This document shows, piece by piece, positions 1 through 14,319 of a stretch of 64,000 nt of DNA (the stretch's first letter is position 1; every line of letters starts with the position of its first letter). Source of the stretch: Sipunculus nudus (Eukaryota; Annelida; Sipuncula; Golfingiida; Sipunculidae); NCBI GenBank assembly GCA_026874595.1, contig CM049307.1, positions 49,961,178 to 50,025,177 on the forward strand. Direction: 5' to 3'. A program made the position numbers and the translations under genes. Below the pieces are notes generated by a model. It was given only the letters and a program-made list of their open reading frames with translations. It did not search any database and was not told the origin of the DNA.

Positions 1-3000
1 ATGCAGCCTTATTGGGAAGGCCGTGCGCAACGGCCGTATTTCACTCACACACGAGTGTGCCTTTCGGGGGTTCCTTGGTGGTATGATCCAGCAATGGGAA
101 CGATTACATACCCAGGGCCCGCAGGTGCAGTGGTTAACATTACGATATGTATACAATGAGAGGAAGTGTGTGAATACTGCCCTGTAAGGTAGTCCAAAAC
201 CAGGATAGAATTCTGCAGATATACATATACTTAATAAAGCTAGCATTAAAAATGGAGGCGGTGACCTGCATAAAAATAATTATTAAAAAAGGAAGAATAC
301 AATAATGAATTTTGACGTATAAACCTGGCCTAATTTTCCTGTTTTTAAATTACTCTCAAAGTTGCTGCAGGGCACCCTAGCTGTGACACCCCCTTGGCTG
401 CGGCCCTATACGAAATTTATGATATGATAACAATGCAAAAAAAAAAGACATTTGCTGCATCTGTGCATGTTATACCTCACATCAATTATATACAAACACA
501 CCGTACAGGGTAATCTTCAAGGAATCGATCAATATCATTCAATTATTCATCCCTCATTCAGCAGCTGCTATGTCAATACATTCGGGTGTTTTAAAGCCTT
601 GGTTGAACATATTTATTTCACGAGGATCACAAAATGGTCACATATTTATGCATGCCGATGTCCTCAACGAGAGGATGGGTGGAAAACCGTTAATTGACGC
701 CTGCATTAAATTTGGTTCTCAATTTACATTTTGAAAAAGTTAAAACAATAGGAAATTGATAAAAACAGGAAACTGTGTAATATTTGCATGTGCATGTGCG
801 TGCGTGTGCTTATGTGGAATGTGAATGTAACACGCCAACAACACCTCTAATTTGTCTTTTTATACCCATCAATGAAGTACTTTAGATCCATCCATGCATG
901 GGTGATGACGTATCCATCTTATATATGGTGACAGATATAGGGACAGGTGTGAACTTAATCATCTGTGATGTTGGTTAAGATGACATAATCACCTATCTTT
1001 GTTCTCGGCGTTCGAGACAGACATGTAACAACATAGTTTTGATATAGAGTAATTGACCTTACTAAAGCTTCAAAGAGTGGACGTACAAACATGCAAGTTT
1101 TGATAAGCTACAACCCAGATTGATACTCACACGTAGTTTAACAGCGGTCTTTTCAACATGACAGATTCTGTAACATGCAATTTAATGTCTGTTTTCATTT
1201 ATTTTCTGGTGAACAGGCACTTATAATGCCCTGAGTTTAATGCATTCAGGCAAGTATATATAGTTTATATATTCCTACAAAATCTTTGATTTAGTCATTT
1301 AATACAGTAAAATTTCAAACGCTCTGTGTTGTTCTGCTGTTCTGTGTGCCTAACATCTTACATTTTCACGCAATGTCTTTCATTAAGTTAAGATATAAAA
1401 AACTGATAAACACAATATTATTCACAAAGGATGCAGTGAAAAAAGTCTTAACCACCCACCCACCCCTTCAAACACATGCATGAACCTCAAAAGAATGAGA
1501 TACGCTTTATACTGTCGCCTGGTGCCGTTAAATATACTGTCGATCGCTGTGCTCCGCAAACCCATGACTTCTATATATGGTATTAATTAGGCTATGCCCT
1601 GTTTTAAACTGATTTGGTGCTAACATTACCGCAGCAGTCATGATATAATGGGTATTTATAGTGGTAGAAGTATTGTTGGCAGTTGTATAAAGTAATGGGT
1701 GTATTAGTATTAGTAGTAGTTTTTTTTTAAAAATAGAAATATTGATATATTACTAATTATAGTAGTATCGTGAATAGAATGACTTCTTTGCAAATTCGTT
1801 AATATTCGTTCAAGTGGCACACGGCCAGATGAGGCCACCACAATAAGTACTCGTCTAAACGACGCTCGTCTAAGCGGAAGGGGACCGTTAATCCTTCCTT
1901 ACATGTCGTCCTCCATGCAGCTGTCCCACTTGACGCCAACACGTGGCTGTTCTCTACACCCAGGGGATGAGCCCAGTACCGTACTAATCGACACGCACAC
2001 TTTCCCCCGGGCCCGTGTCAGAGTCTGTATCATGAGGCGCTGCTCCACGGGCATGTTTATATCGCATATATGCAACGTCGGCGACTTTTGCACATATGTT
2101 ATGTATACCGATGACTTGTGGTAAAGTGCATGTGCTCTGTTTCAGAAACAAAATATGTACACAGTTGTAATGCATACCACCACAATAAATGAAATTTGTC
2201 GTTAAAATAAACAAAAGAAAAAAGTGATGATGATAATGATAATAGTGATGATTTATACATCATTAGTCCCTATGCATACGTGAATGGAAGCGTACATGCC
2301 CAAGTTTATATACAATTTTATATATAGTCCATTTATTATGAACAAATATTTTTTTATTTAAATAACACCGTCAGATAACACCCCTCCCCCCCCCCCCCCC
2401 CCCCCCCGGGAGTTTGCAATGTTTTCCTCATATTTTTACGGCTTAGTACGGCTCGACTTAAATCGATGTATACTTTCTTTCATATAACCATCCCTAGAAT
2501 CGGCATCGCTAAAGCTGTTTATTTTGACTGACATCCAAGCAGGTGTTTCCTGAACTGTACATTTATACCCGTAACATAGATATTTTTACCGTGTCAGCAT
2601 GTGTTATTTTCCATTAACTTCCGAGCTACTTCCCATATCCACAAAACCTGCTAAAAGAATAAACGTGCGTATTCATAGCTAGAAAAAGTGTTTCAGTTTG
2701 AACAGTTTGGTAACGAAGCCTTTTACGTTTCTCATGTCGCCAGGTTCCAAACGTCGCACTAGGGTAAAAACGAATGTACACGGGATACAACGGGAATACA
2801 GTACAAGCTGTTACATATAACGGTTAGTCGTGGGCGTCGTGTGGGGGCCCGCCGGAGATGCTTATCCTCTGTGATATATAAAAGTTGTTTTCAACAGCGA
2901 ACAGAGGAGATACGAACCTGCAAGCAAGTATAGAAGCGAGCAGATGTATACTGGTATATATAATGGGGGGGGGGGGGGGGGGGGCGCTTGCCTTTAGGGT

Positions 3001-4063
3001 TAAAAAAAATAACACACCAAATAAACAAAACCCATATATCAACACAACTTTTTATACTTTTGAAAATAATGTATAGTGCAAATATAAAGTCAATACTGAA
3101 TAATTATTAACATATATGTAACTTTCAGGGAATAGACACACACGTAAATCACAGGACTTGCATGAATTTGTCTTCAACATAAGATCCTCGACATTTCTTC
3201 TTATATATTTGTGACAGCTCATGAGACATCTGTAATATTTATCCTAGTGTAACTTTAATAATCTCTAGTTGGATGTAAATTAATGTAAGGTGAACATTTT
3301 TGTGATCTAATTTAGGACATACATGATTTTTATGATCTTGATTTAATTCCATGCAGGATTTTTGTAAGATATTGTAAACTTTATGATACAAACGTCAGTG
3401 TTATTAATCATTATTCACAGCACGTGGAAATATATGTTTTAAATAACAGTGCAAAACCAATTAGAAGTAGAATGCGACACTCCCTCCCTGACCGACGTTT
3501 TGCTGATGCAGTTTGTGGCCGCCAGATGGCAGCATTATCTTGCTTCTGATCGTGACGATCCTATTTGAGGGTAACCACAATTTTAGGACATAAAAGTGAT
3601 GTGCCAATTTATCGATTATCCGATAATTGGTTGTTTTCTTTAATATTCGACTAAATTGGTTGCATATTTGTATACGCAATCACAAACGATTATGTATGCA
3701 CATACAAATAAGTCTTATTATGCAGAAAGAACCATTTGTGAAAGACGCAACACAAAATAGTGAACAGAATTCGAACTGAATCTTTTGCAGCGAACAAATG
3801 TCAACGAATTGGCCATTCCCTTGACTTTTCAGTATGATGTAAAAGTCAAGACTGAATTCACTCAGTCAGCATCTTCAGTGCCATTCTATACAGTATATTT
3901 CACTGTTTTACATAAGGTACATAAAATAATCAATTAATAATCCATCATCGGTCGATTTATTTTTGTAATCATCAATTGGGCATTATTTATAATAAATTTA
4001 TTCCTACTACCAGTGGCGTCAATTATCTTCAGGAGGGGGGGGGGGGGACTCGCGACATTTTTC

Positions 4064-4091
4064 TCTCACACACACACACACACACACACCC

Positions 4092-4159
<68 letters not shown>
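4064..4159. repeat. Compound microsatellite (CA)n(CT)n(CA)n(TA)n
   Basis: Four adjoining dinucleotide runs follow each other without interruption. A G run sits just before them near 4035-4047. Short reading frames crossing the tract encode only Thr-His, Leu-Ser or Arg-Glu style repeats and are not genes. Confidence 0.9.
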
Positions 4160-4717
4160 TCACACATTTTATTGTGTGTGTGACACATTTCAAATAAGTT
4201 ACAATTAAGTATAAGGTTTTGAAAGGTATTATGTTTCCAGTGTATGTTAATTCTAAACCAGTTTTAGATATATAATATTTCATATTAATCTCAGAAATTC
4301 TATAATTCTAAATATCAATATATTTCATTTCCAATTTATAAATATTATTCTTTGAATATCTTGGGGGGGGGTTATTACATTGACCATTCCCCCTTGCTTA
4401 AAGGTCGGGGTTATATATACCCCCTCCCCCGTATTGGCTACTACTATAGAGCATAATAGCAGTATTTTAACACTAAAGTTATAGGAGGCCATAAATTAAT
4501 CACCACGAAAAAGAGCTAAATACATGGCATCCCACTGGAGAATATAAATATAAAAAAAACTCCTTTATCTCGATGGTGGAAACAATATCTTTTAACGGAT
4601 ATCTAAGCATGTAAAATACTGATTGGTTCTTAAAACATAATGTAATCGGGACGTCTTTGCTGTTAAGTAATATCGACAAAGTGGGAATGAGTGTTGGTCA
4701 ATTTATTCAATACACTT

Positions 4718-4891
4718 ATAGTAGTACAGTAGTACTAGTAGTAGTAGTAGTAGTAGTAATAGTAATAGTAGTAGAAGTAATCGTAGTAGTAGTAATAGTA
4801 GTAGTTGTAGTAGTAATAGTCGTATATGTAGGAATAGAAAAAGTTGATGTTCTATTATTAGTATTACTGGTATATTATTATTGTTATTATT

Positions 4892-4927
<36 letters not shown>
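4718..4927. repeat. GTA/ATT trinucleotide microsatellite
   Basis: An interrupted run of GTA, ATA and GTC triplets grades into ATT triplets. The valine-rich frame reading through it is a by-product of the triplet repeat. Confidence 0.85.
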
Positions 4928-4929
<2 letters not shown>

Positions 4930-6251
4930 ATACAAAATACGTGTGTGCGTATGTATTATGATACTGTTGAAACCATATGTCATTCTGTAAATGTAGGATG
5001 GAGGGCTACACTTGAATAATATTTATTTAATACACAGATGCGGGGGCAGAGTAGAATAACGATGGAGGAATTAAGGTTATGCACTTATATATATGGAAAT
5101 GGACGGGTTGGAAAAGGGCATGGACAAGGAGTATGACCTTCCACATCCCTTATCCCTGCACTCTGACTTCCTCCAGCAAATATCAACTCATTTAACGCTT
5201 CATAACACGTGCCTGTCTCATTGAATGCCAGACGCGCAATACTTAATATATTGAACAATAAACCCTTCATGCGTCGCGAACTTGGGTGAAGTTCCTCCTT
5301 CAGCGGTCACGGCCGCCATTTTGATAGTCATTTCGTCAGGGAGAACGCAGGTCAAGACTTGGTAAATATAGACATTAGTTCAAAATGTTGATGTTACGAT
5401 TTTATGTCGTATGTATAGCCGTCTGTCGCACCTGCGTAGCCGCTACAAAGGGAGACATATAACAGGGGATGAATGAAGACATTGTGTGCGAGAACGTGGC
5501 CGCATGCTATTAACTCCACCAAGTGGTGATTGTGTCCAGGGCCTAGTGCACGAGGGTGACATAACTTTGTACGCAAGGGTGGAATGACTGACATTCTAAC
5601 CCCTATCAAAGGCGAGTGTATGCCCGGAAAACCCGTGGCCAGGAGGCTTGTAACAAACACGCGGGTGTTAAACAGGCTTACACGGACGTTTATTACTCCG
5701 TTTGTGCATATGACACCACCCTGCGACGAAAAGCAAACTTGGCTATTTATCCGATGACAACTTCAAAGGGATGCTTTTACGATAGCACTCCTCGCTCGCA
5801 TCTTGTTTGTGCTATTAGCTGCTGACAGGCATTACGTCACCGCTCATTACGCGGCTACTGCACGTAATCCTGTCAGGATAGCCTAATGTCAGCTGTGCTC
5901 TGCGGGATGTCGAGGCGACAGAATAATATGTTCCAGGGGAGTGTTCATCATGTTATAATTTATACGTGCGACTGATCGTCATTGATAGGAGTATTATAAC
6001 AACTAGAATAATTGATAGTCGTTTAATTTATTCATCATAGATGTTTAGTACAAGATTTGTGGGAAGGTCTCATCAAGTAGTTCAGAAAAGTCATCCAGGA
6101 GCCCGTTGTCATCTTCTTGACTTACGTCCACCCCTTTATATAAAGAATGGTTAAAATGCATTGCAAGGTACTCAAAAGAGAAATCATAGAAGCTAGCCTG
6201 AAGAAATGATATAATATTTAAAAGAAAATGTGTAAAATTTAAAGATTGTTG

Positions 6252-6308
6252 GAGTGATCTATTTATCCTTATCAGAGTTCAATTCCGATAAGGATAAATG
6301 GATCACTC
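6252..6308. repeat. Near-perfect 22-bp hairpin
   Basis: Positions 6252-6273 are the reverse complement of 6287-6308 with one mismatch, around a 13-base loop. Nothing in the neighbourhood resembles a gene or a recognised transposon end. It could be the relic of a short foldback element or the stem of a small structured RNA. Confidence 0.75.
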
Positions 6309-6795
6309 AAAAATGATATATCATTTAGTCATCATTATAAAGTATTCACTATATATATTGTCTGGCTCCTACAATTTATTCTCAAGACAATGCTTGATTC
6401 TTCAGCAAACCGTATAAATGTATTTATTTTCCGGGACCCTAAGATTAACAATGACCTCTTGTTCTCAAAGTATTAATTTTGCTATTCACTTAATTGCTTA
6501 ATTAGATACCTCTATACATACGTTTTATTAAACACAGTTATAGATGAAGGAGAAGTAGATGATATCCCTGCTATATATACATTTCACTTTTTTTAAATAT
6601 GTTGGGTTTCATCCATTTATGGTTGATAATAATGCTGCGTTCACTTCCACTAGGATTTATTCACCAGATGTCAAGAAGTACAAACGAACTGCAACCTCTC
6701 GGTACCCAACAAAAGGCACACTGACCGGATGTCTAGGTTGTCATAGTAACCAAACAGAAACTGATTTACAATGTTTCATGTCCCATTTGTTCACT

Positions 6796-6801
6796 TTTAT
6801 T
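6796..6801 (-). terminator. Candidate poly(A) signal AATAAA of gene A
   Basis: On the minus strand the hexamer AATAAA lies about 330 bases past the gene A stop codon at 7134-7136. It is the nearest perfect match I found downstream of that stop. In AT-rich DNA such a hexamer is common, so this is only a candidate. Confidence 0.3.
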
Positions 6802-7133
6802 TGGCATTTAAAACTAGTATGTACACACTTATAAAATATTGGTTTCATTTTTTTTTGCTCCCAGGATGCCGTAATTGCCGTGGATAAAGGTGAAGGTCGC
6901 CAAGGGAGACAAATGGGGGTTACTTGGGGTAACCCAATTCCCAACTGGTAAATACCACTGGTACCACGTGTCGAATGCCATTACCACTTGTCAACTCGTA
7001 TTTACAATATTACCCAGAGGTACCGCGAATGCAGCATAACCCTATGTCATTTACCAAAATTGGATATAGGAAAAGAATACAGTAGTCGCTGTCTATAGAA
7101 GAGTACTATTGACTGATGTAAAATTGTGAGAAA

Positions 7134-7359
7134 TTATATACCCATACTCATCCCCATATTTTGCTGGCCTCTGCTTAAAATGTAAGCGATGTATTTTTGC
7201 CAGAAGGCGTCATTTCTTTGGAATAGGTTCTGTTTCATGTCGACCGTTGTCTTGGTGACATCGAGGTAGTTCAGCTGCTGACTGTTAGGTGTCGTGAATG
7301 TCGACCACGTGGTTGCGGTGTTGTTGCCGGGAGCGGGAACAGGAGATGGTGTAGGGTTC
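7134..7359 (-). CDS. Gene A exon 10 (C-terminus and stop)
   Basis: Residues 503-577: NPTPSPVPAPG, the conserved WSTF block, then QKYIAYILSR and a methionine- and glycine-rich tail GMSMGI before TAA (7136-7134). No GPI signal or tetramerisation tail is seen, so the product is likely soluble and monomeric. Confidence 0.88.
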
Positions 7360-10300
7360 CTACGTAATAGATGTGTAAGGAAATTAATCTGCTCACAGTA
7401 TTAATTACATGGATTATCTGCGTTTTTGATATAAGGAATACAAGTCCTGAATAAAATGACTGTGTCGGAGACATATAAATGTTTTGTATATTAGTGTATT
7501 CAAAACCTATTCCCACCATGCAGACAGGCGGTTGCATGATTATACAGTAAATGATATTATGATAGCAAGAAAGCACTAACAGACCGCATACATCCGTGAA
7601 CATTCTGAATAAACAGGATACTTATCTAACTTTCATTTTTTGGCATGTGAAAGCGGGAAATATATTAATCCTAAAAGAGAGAAAGGTCTGTCACAGTTCT
7701 CTAATTCGATGATTTCATCCCGGGTCAGCTTTGCTCACCAGAACAAAGAGCGATCGCTATGGGGTTACACCTGCACACTGCAAGCGACAGAAATTGTCAC
7801 CCCGTTTTTAAATTTTCTCTGATAATTTTCTCTTTACTAATGATTTACTACAGGCTACCCCACAGGCAAAACGAAAAAAAAAAAATTGTCGCAATGGCAA
7901 GTAATCCTCAACTGATGCTAGTGGTAAGTAACCTTATTTTCGACCAAAATTTCTCAAAAATTAAATTGTTAGTTCCCTGCGCGTTACCTGAACTCTCTTT
8001 CTCATTACAAGATACCAACAGAAGAATAAATGGCGGCAATAACATTATACCCCCTAGCATACGAAATTTCGTTACATAGAACGATTTTAGTCAAACGTAT
8101 AAGACAATTTAAGTAAAACGACATTTGACAGTATTAGCTACATTAGTCGGTAGTATTGTTCCCTAATATTGTCTAGGACGTTACAAACAGCTTCGGAAAG
8201 AACATCCATATTAACGAACCCTGTTTTTGCGAAGTTTGACAGCAGGTCGAGCCAGTAACCGGCGTATTCTATATCCTCGTCTGTCCAAGGGATGAGGGCG
8301 AGTAAATCTAACTCCATGTCGTCAGCCACCGCATCTTCATTCAGAAGGAAGGGGTGACCAAACAGGTAAGGTACATCAGCGGCGTGAAAGGTACCTGAAC
8401 ATGAACACACGAACATCAGACATATCCAAACAGGTAAGGTACGTCAGCGGCGTGGAAGGTACCTGAACACGAACACACGGATATCAGACATAACCAAACA
8501 GGTAAGGTACGTCAGCGGCGTGAAAGGTACCTGAACATGAACACACGGACATCAGACATAACCAAACAGGTAAGGTACATCAGCGGCGTGGAAGGTACCT
8601 GAACATGAACACACGAACATCAGACATGACCAAACAGGTAAGGTACGTCAGCGACGTGGAAGGTACCTGAACATGAACACACGAACATCAGACATGACCA
8701 AACAGGTAAGGTACATCAGCGGCGTGGAAGGTACCTGAACATAAACACACGAACATCAGACATGACCAAACAGGTAAGGTACATCAGCGGCGTGGAAGGT
8801 ACCTGAACACGAACACACGGACATCAGACATAACCAAACAGGTAAGGTACGTCAGCGGCGTGGAAGGTACCTGAACACGAACACACGGACATCAGACATA
8901 ACCAAACAGGTAAGGTACGTCAGCGGCGTGGAAGGTACCTGAACATGAACACACGGACATCAGACATAACCAAACAGGTAAGGTACATAAGCGGCGTGGA
9001 AGGTACCTGAACATGAACACACGAACATCAGACATGACCAAACAGGTAAGGTACGTCAGCGGTGTGGAAGGTACCTGATCATGAACACATGAACATCAGA
9101 CAAAACCAAACAGATAAGGTACGTCAGCGGCGTGGAAGGTACCTGAACATGAACACACGAACATCAGACATGACCAAACAGGTAAGGTACGTCAGCGACG
9201 TGGAAGGTACCTGAACATGAACACACGGACATCAGACATAACCAAAGAGGTAAGGTACGTCAGCGGCGTGGAAGGTACCTGAACACGAACACACGAACAT
9301 CAGTCATGACCAAATATGTAAGGTACGTCAGCGGCGTGGAAGGTACCTGAACATGAACACACGGACATCAGACATTGCCAAACAGGTAAGGTACGTCAGC
9401 GGCGTGGAAGACACCTGAACATGAACACACGAACATCAGACAAGACCAAACAGGCAAGGTATACGCCAGCCCCGTAGAAGGTACCTGAACATGAACACAC
9501 GAACATCAGACATAACCAAACAATAAGGTACGTCAGCGGCGTGGAAGGTACCTGAACATGAACACACGAACATCAGACATAACCAAACAGGTAAGGTACA
9601 TCAGCGGCGTGAAAGGTACCTGAATATGAACACACGGACATCAGACATGACCAAACAGGTAAGGTACATCAGCGGCGTGAAAGGTACCTGAACATGAACA
9701 CATTAACACCAGACATGACAAAACAGGTAAGGTACGTCAGCGGCGTGGAAGGTACATGAACATGAACACACGAACATCAGACATGACCAAACAGGTAAGG
9801 TACGTCAGCGGCGTGGAAGGTAACTATGCCTAAACACTCTCTCCCACTTTCTGTTGAACGCCAGCTATAGTTTTATATCTTGCACTAATATGTGTTTACT
9901 TAGTTTTTATATCGGCAATATATATCATGTATCAGTGTTACGTTAAGAGCTGCAATTTTACCTGTCCACTCTGGAAGTATGGCATCCAAAATCGGACTTC
10001 TAAAGCCGAAGCGGTACTCGTACGTCGTAGCAAACTGGGACTGAAATTTTAGGCTGCCGTCCATGCTGCTGCCAAAAGCAACGTCATTCGCAGCCTGAAT
10101 AAAGTAAAATAACAACATATAATAAAACAGCAATTAATATAACACAACACGATTGTGGCTTCGAGTCCCATTCCGTCTAATTTTTCCACGGAGATCTCAG
10201 GCTAGGTCCCGTAATGACCTTTCCTTCCTCGATATCCCTGGCTAAGGTCGTATCCGTTAAGGTGTAACCTCTTCTCCCAGGAATGTATGGATATTGGTCA

Positions 10301-13300
10301 CTAGCGGTAGGCAAGAATAGAATGAATAACCTCATTAAGTTTTTTACTGCCCCCCCCCCATGCAGGGAGTTCGTGAATAAATAAGCCTATAAACTATATG
10401 ACTATTAACCTAACCTATACCTTAAAGTATAATACATTAAAATATAACATAACGTAACATAACATAATATGATATAATATAATAAAATAATAATTAAATA
10501 TAATAAAATATAATATATTATATTACATAATACAATAAAACAAAATGTAACGTTAATTATTGTATTGTGATATGATATAATATGACATAACAACCATGAA
10601 AAAAAATAGAATATAATATGAGAATATAATATAAAATAAAACAATAATAGAATATCAAAAGCGGTTCTAGGGGAGGGTTCGAGGGGTTCCCCCCGCCCCC
10701 ATTTAAGGGTTCAGACCAATCATTTTGCGGCCTGGACCCCCCCCCCCCCCCCCCGTCCGGACCTGGGGACCTTATTTAAGTTTTTTTTTTCATTCTTGGT
10801 CATTCTTGGTTGGACCCCTCCTTTTCCTGAATCCCGGATCCGCCCTGAATATGCATATAATTAATTACCTGTATCAGAGCGTCTCTGTTAGCGATGAGAT
10901 CGTCGGCGTTAGGCCAGCGTGTGTAGTGAGAGATGACCGCTCGATTGACCTCCTCAACTTTGTCCTCGCCGTAATTGATCAACGCGGCATAATTCAAGGC
11001 GCGAATAGCGTCTCTAAACAGGGTACGGTTCAGGCCATCTTCAACTTTAAAATGATATCATTATGATTAATCATTTCCTATACTTCACTGAAATATGAAT
11101 GGTTTGCGTTTAGCTTAACTTTTTTATTTCTTAACTAACTGTAATTTTATCATAGATGATTAACTACAGATAGGGGTATTTGTGTCATGTTCATATTTAT
11201 TTATAGGATTACCATAAAAAAAACAGGGGACATGAAAGGTTAATTTTGGAAAAGATAGAACTGAAATAGAATAACCAGTGCGCTCCATTTTACGCTTCAG
11301 CTATAAGGTTAGAGTGAGCTATTTCCGGGCCAGGTCAGTCAAGTTGTGTGGCGTCTTAATTAAACAGGAAGTGTTCAGAAATAAAATAAATAAATAAAAA
11401 TGGCTTTTCGTAAATGTAAGGAAGAAGTTTAAAAGTTGAACGCGTGTTTTTGATAAAACGCTTGATAGGTGGAACCACTTGTGGCTAGTTTAAGGAGCGG
11501 TACTGTAACTGGAAAATGAAATACACAAATTTTTTTTTTCTTTAATAAAAGCTCAAATGTAAGGAGTTGAGCTGGATTTTGATGTATTATTTAAATTAAC
11601 ATCAAACACTTGCCAAACACTATTTCCCAAGGGTCCTCAATACGTGCAGATGGTATAATACTGTTTATTGAGTTCCCTCTGACCTGTAGTACCGAAAAAA
11701 ACAACAGATGGCGCCACCTATCGAGGCAGTGTCTACTGAAAGCAAGACACATTTCGTTTTTAAGGATTTGAATGTGAGCTGCATCGTGTATAGAAAGAAA
11801 CGTGAAATGACAATGAATGAAAACTTTTGAATAAACACTCAGTTGTGACCTCTCCTGCTGTTCAATGTTTGATATTCCCTGTCGCCTCAAATTTAAAGTT
11901 CCATTTATAGGCGACAGGTAACGCCTAATGTGATGATGCTCACCAGGAATGAAGGCCACGCCGGCCTCGTCGTTTGTGTTCCCGGCCAGAACAGGAATGT
12001 CCTTGTTGAACTCTCCACGTTCACGGAGGTTGATGGGGGAGTCTGGCAGGAAGCCGCCCGCCCCATCCACAGTCGGGATAAATCCGAGAGTGAACTGGCC
12101 TGGCTGAAATAAAAATCAAACAACCAAACTGATTACTGGGCCATCAACCAGGTTATATTGACACTAATTCCATGGACAGATGACTACATTTCGAGACAGC
12201 CTTAAAAATATCTGTATAAACAGATGGCTTCATTTGATTGGTCAAATTCTCGATGCTGAGAATTTATAAAATACCCCCCTACCGCACTGAATTATGACGA
12301 AAGTGTCGAAAACCCCTGCGTTTTTGGAATAAAAAATCTCTTCATATGATTACCCTGCTCACGTCACATCGACTTTTTCAAACCTTATTCAAACAACCAC
12401 TGAAAACCAAAACACAAGCTTTTGCCCGGTTATCGCCCCGCGCGACTGATACGTTACTTACATAACGTTCCCAGCCAGTGCGCACAATATCTTCAGCCGT
12501 TTGGTTTCTCATACAATCCACCAGGAGGCGACTGTCGTCAACTGGACAGCCGAGTTGCAGCGCCACCTGGTTGGTGAGGTTACGAGCGATCTCAGGAGTG
12601 TGGTGGCTCCATATGGTCAAGTCGTTACCGCTGTGCATCATGGCCTGCTTAAACAGACCTGCAAATATGATAAAGCTTTAAAAATGAGGCAAATAAATAA
12701 ATTATGTAAATGTAACAGCATTCGGGGCTTTAATATTAATTAAGTTAGTCTCTCCGCCAGATGGCAACACATTATCTCAAGAACCGCTCCAGTGATTGCA
12801 GTGACATTTTACAGAAGATTGGTCCTTATGAAATGAAGTGTGCCTTCGACTGAAAGACCTGTTAGAAATCCAACATGCAGACATTTGGAGAGTAATTTGG
12901 ACATAACATTGGCTTCACTTAGAACCTTTGTGGACCAAATCATATTGCGTTTCATATATTATTGTAGGAAATAAAATTACTAATTTCCTGGTCAGTCTGC
13001 TTAAACCTTACTGATATTTAGATATCCACAGTATACACTCAAGGAACAAGATCATAAATCTATAGTTTTGTAGATAAAAGTGAGTAAGGTTTTTGAGACC
13101 AAGTCGCCCGTAGGAGGGGGATATAAATCTTTTTTACCTGCAGACATGGGAGAAACCAAGTGTAATCCGACTGAGGCCGCCCCGGCGCTATGGCCAAACA
13201 CTGTCACCCTGTCTGGGTCACCGCCAAAGTTAACAATGTTCTCCTGGACAAATCTCATCGACAGAATCTGGTCCATGACGCCGTAGTTCCCGGGGGCAAC

Positions 13301-14268
13301 GTCATCTCCGGTCGACAGGAAACCTATTTTATTCATATATATATAAGTAAAATACTACTATTGCTTCTACTACTGCTACTAATACTACTACTAATGATAT
13401 TACAAATAATAATAATAATAAGAGTAGGAATTAAAATAAAAGAATACGAATGGATGTAAATTAAATATATAATGAATAAATTATTCTTATACGTAAAAAA
13501 AATCATATTTAATTGTTTGGATAATAATTTATAAAAATTTAGAATTTTAAAACATGTATTGATATATTATTATGCTATCATGTGTTTGTACCAAATGTAC
13601 CAAATGTGTTTTGTTGACATTTACTTTAAACGGTTTGACTAAATGTATAGCATAACTGTCAATAAATAAAGAATACCAATATAATATGCGATACGTTTAC
13701 ATTAAACGTTTAAATCTTTTTACTTTCTATATTGTAGAAGGTTGCTAAAGAACGGTTAATGCTAACTAATGAATCTACATTTTAGACACCTGGGTGTTGA
13801 TCTCCTGTAATTAAATTATATCTGACCTGGATCGACAAGAAAAATAAAATTAAATTTAACAAAGAAATGTCTACATCCGCACTTGATGGGTAAATATAAA
13901 TATATGTTAAATATATATCTAAAATCTCACCAAGCTTGTCCAAACGATAGTTGGCTACTACAGACACGACTCCACGTCTGGCGAAGAAGTGTCCAGGGTA
14001 CTGGATGTTGGCGCCACCTCGATATGACCCGCCGTGGAAGAAAATCATCACAGGCAGACGACTTGTCGTGGTCACCGGCTACGGACAAGTACAAATGTAC
14101 GTAGTGACTAATTTTGTTTTATTTGATTAACATCTGGAAACAATGAACAGAATAATAAAGGGTTTAGTTACAATCTACAGGAGGATGGAGCGCAGACGCT
14201 ACCGAGCACCCCCCCCCCCCCCAATGACAAACAGAATAAAAGCGCCCCCCTCCCCCATCCCCATGTTT

Positions 14269-14319
<51 letters not shown>

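Larger units (their letters stand above)
1..6795. other. Intergenic region, no gene recognised
   Basis: No open frame here resembles a known protein; the longest are under 100 codons and low in complexity. The stretch holds simple repeats: a C run at about 2384-2407, a G run at 2965-2984, a compound CA/CT/CA/TA tract at about 4064-4159, GTA- and ATT-type trinucleotide runs at about 4720-4927, and a strong hairpin at 6252-6308. It lies downstream of gene A, whose 3' untranslated region probably occupies the last few hundred bases before 7134. Confidence 0.6.

Noticed and set aside
8354..9835. CRISPR-like array
   Set aside because: Units are contiguous copies of one 68-bp sequence with no unique spacers, in a eukaryotic intron, and are derived from the adjacent exon.
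10140..10230. tRNA or SINE suggested by GCTTCGAGTCCC
   Set aside because: A single B-box resemblance without an A box or repeat ends.
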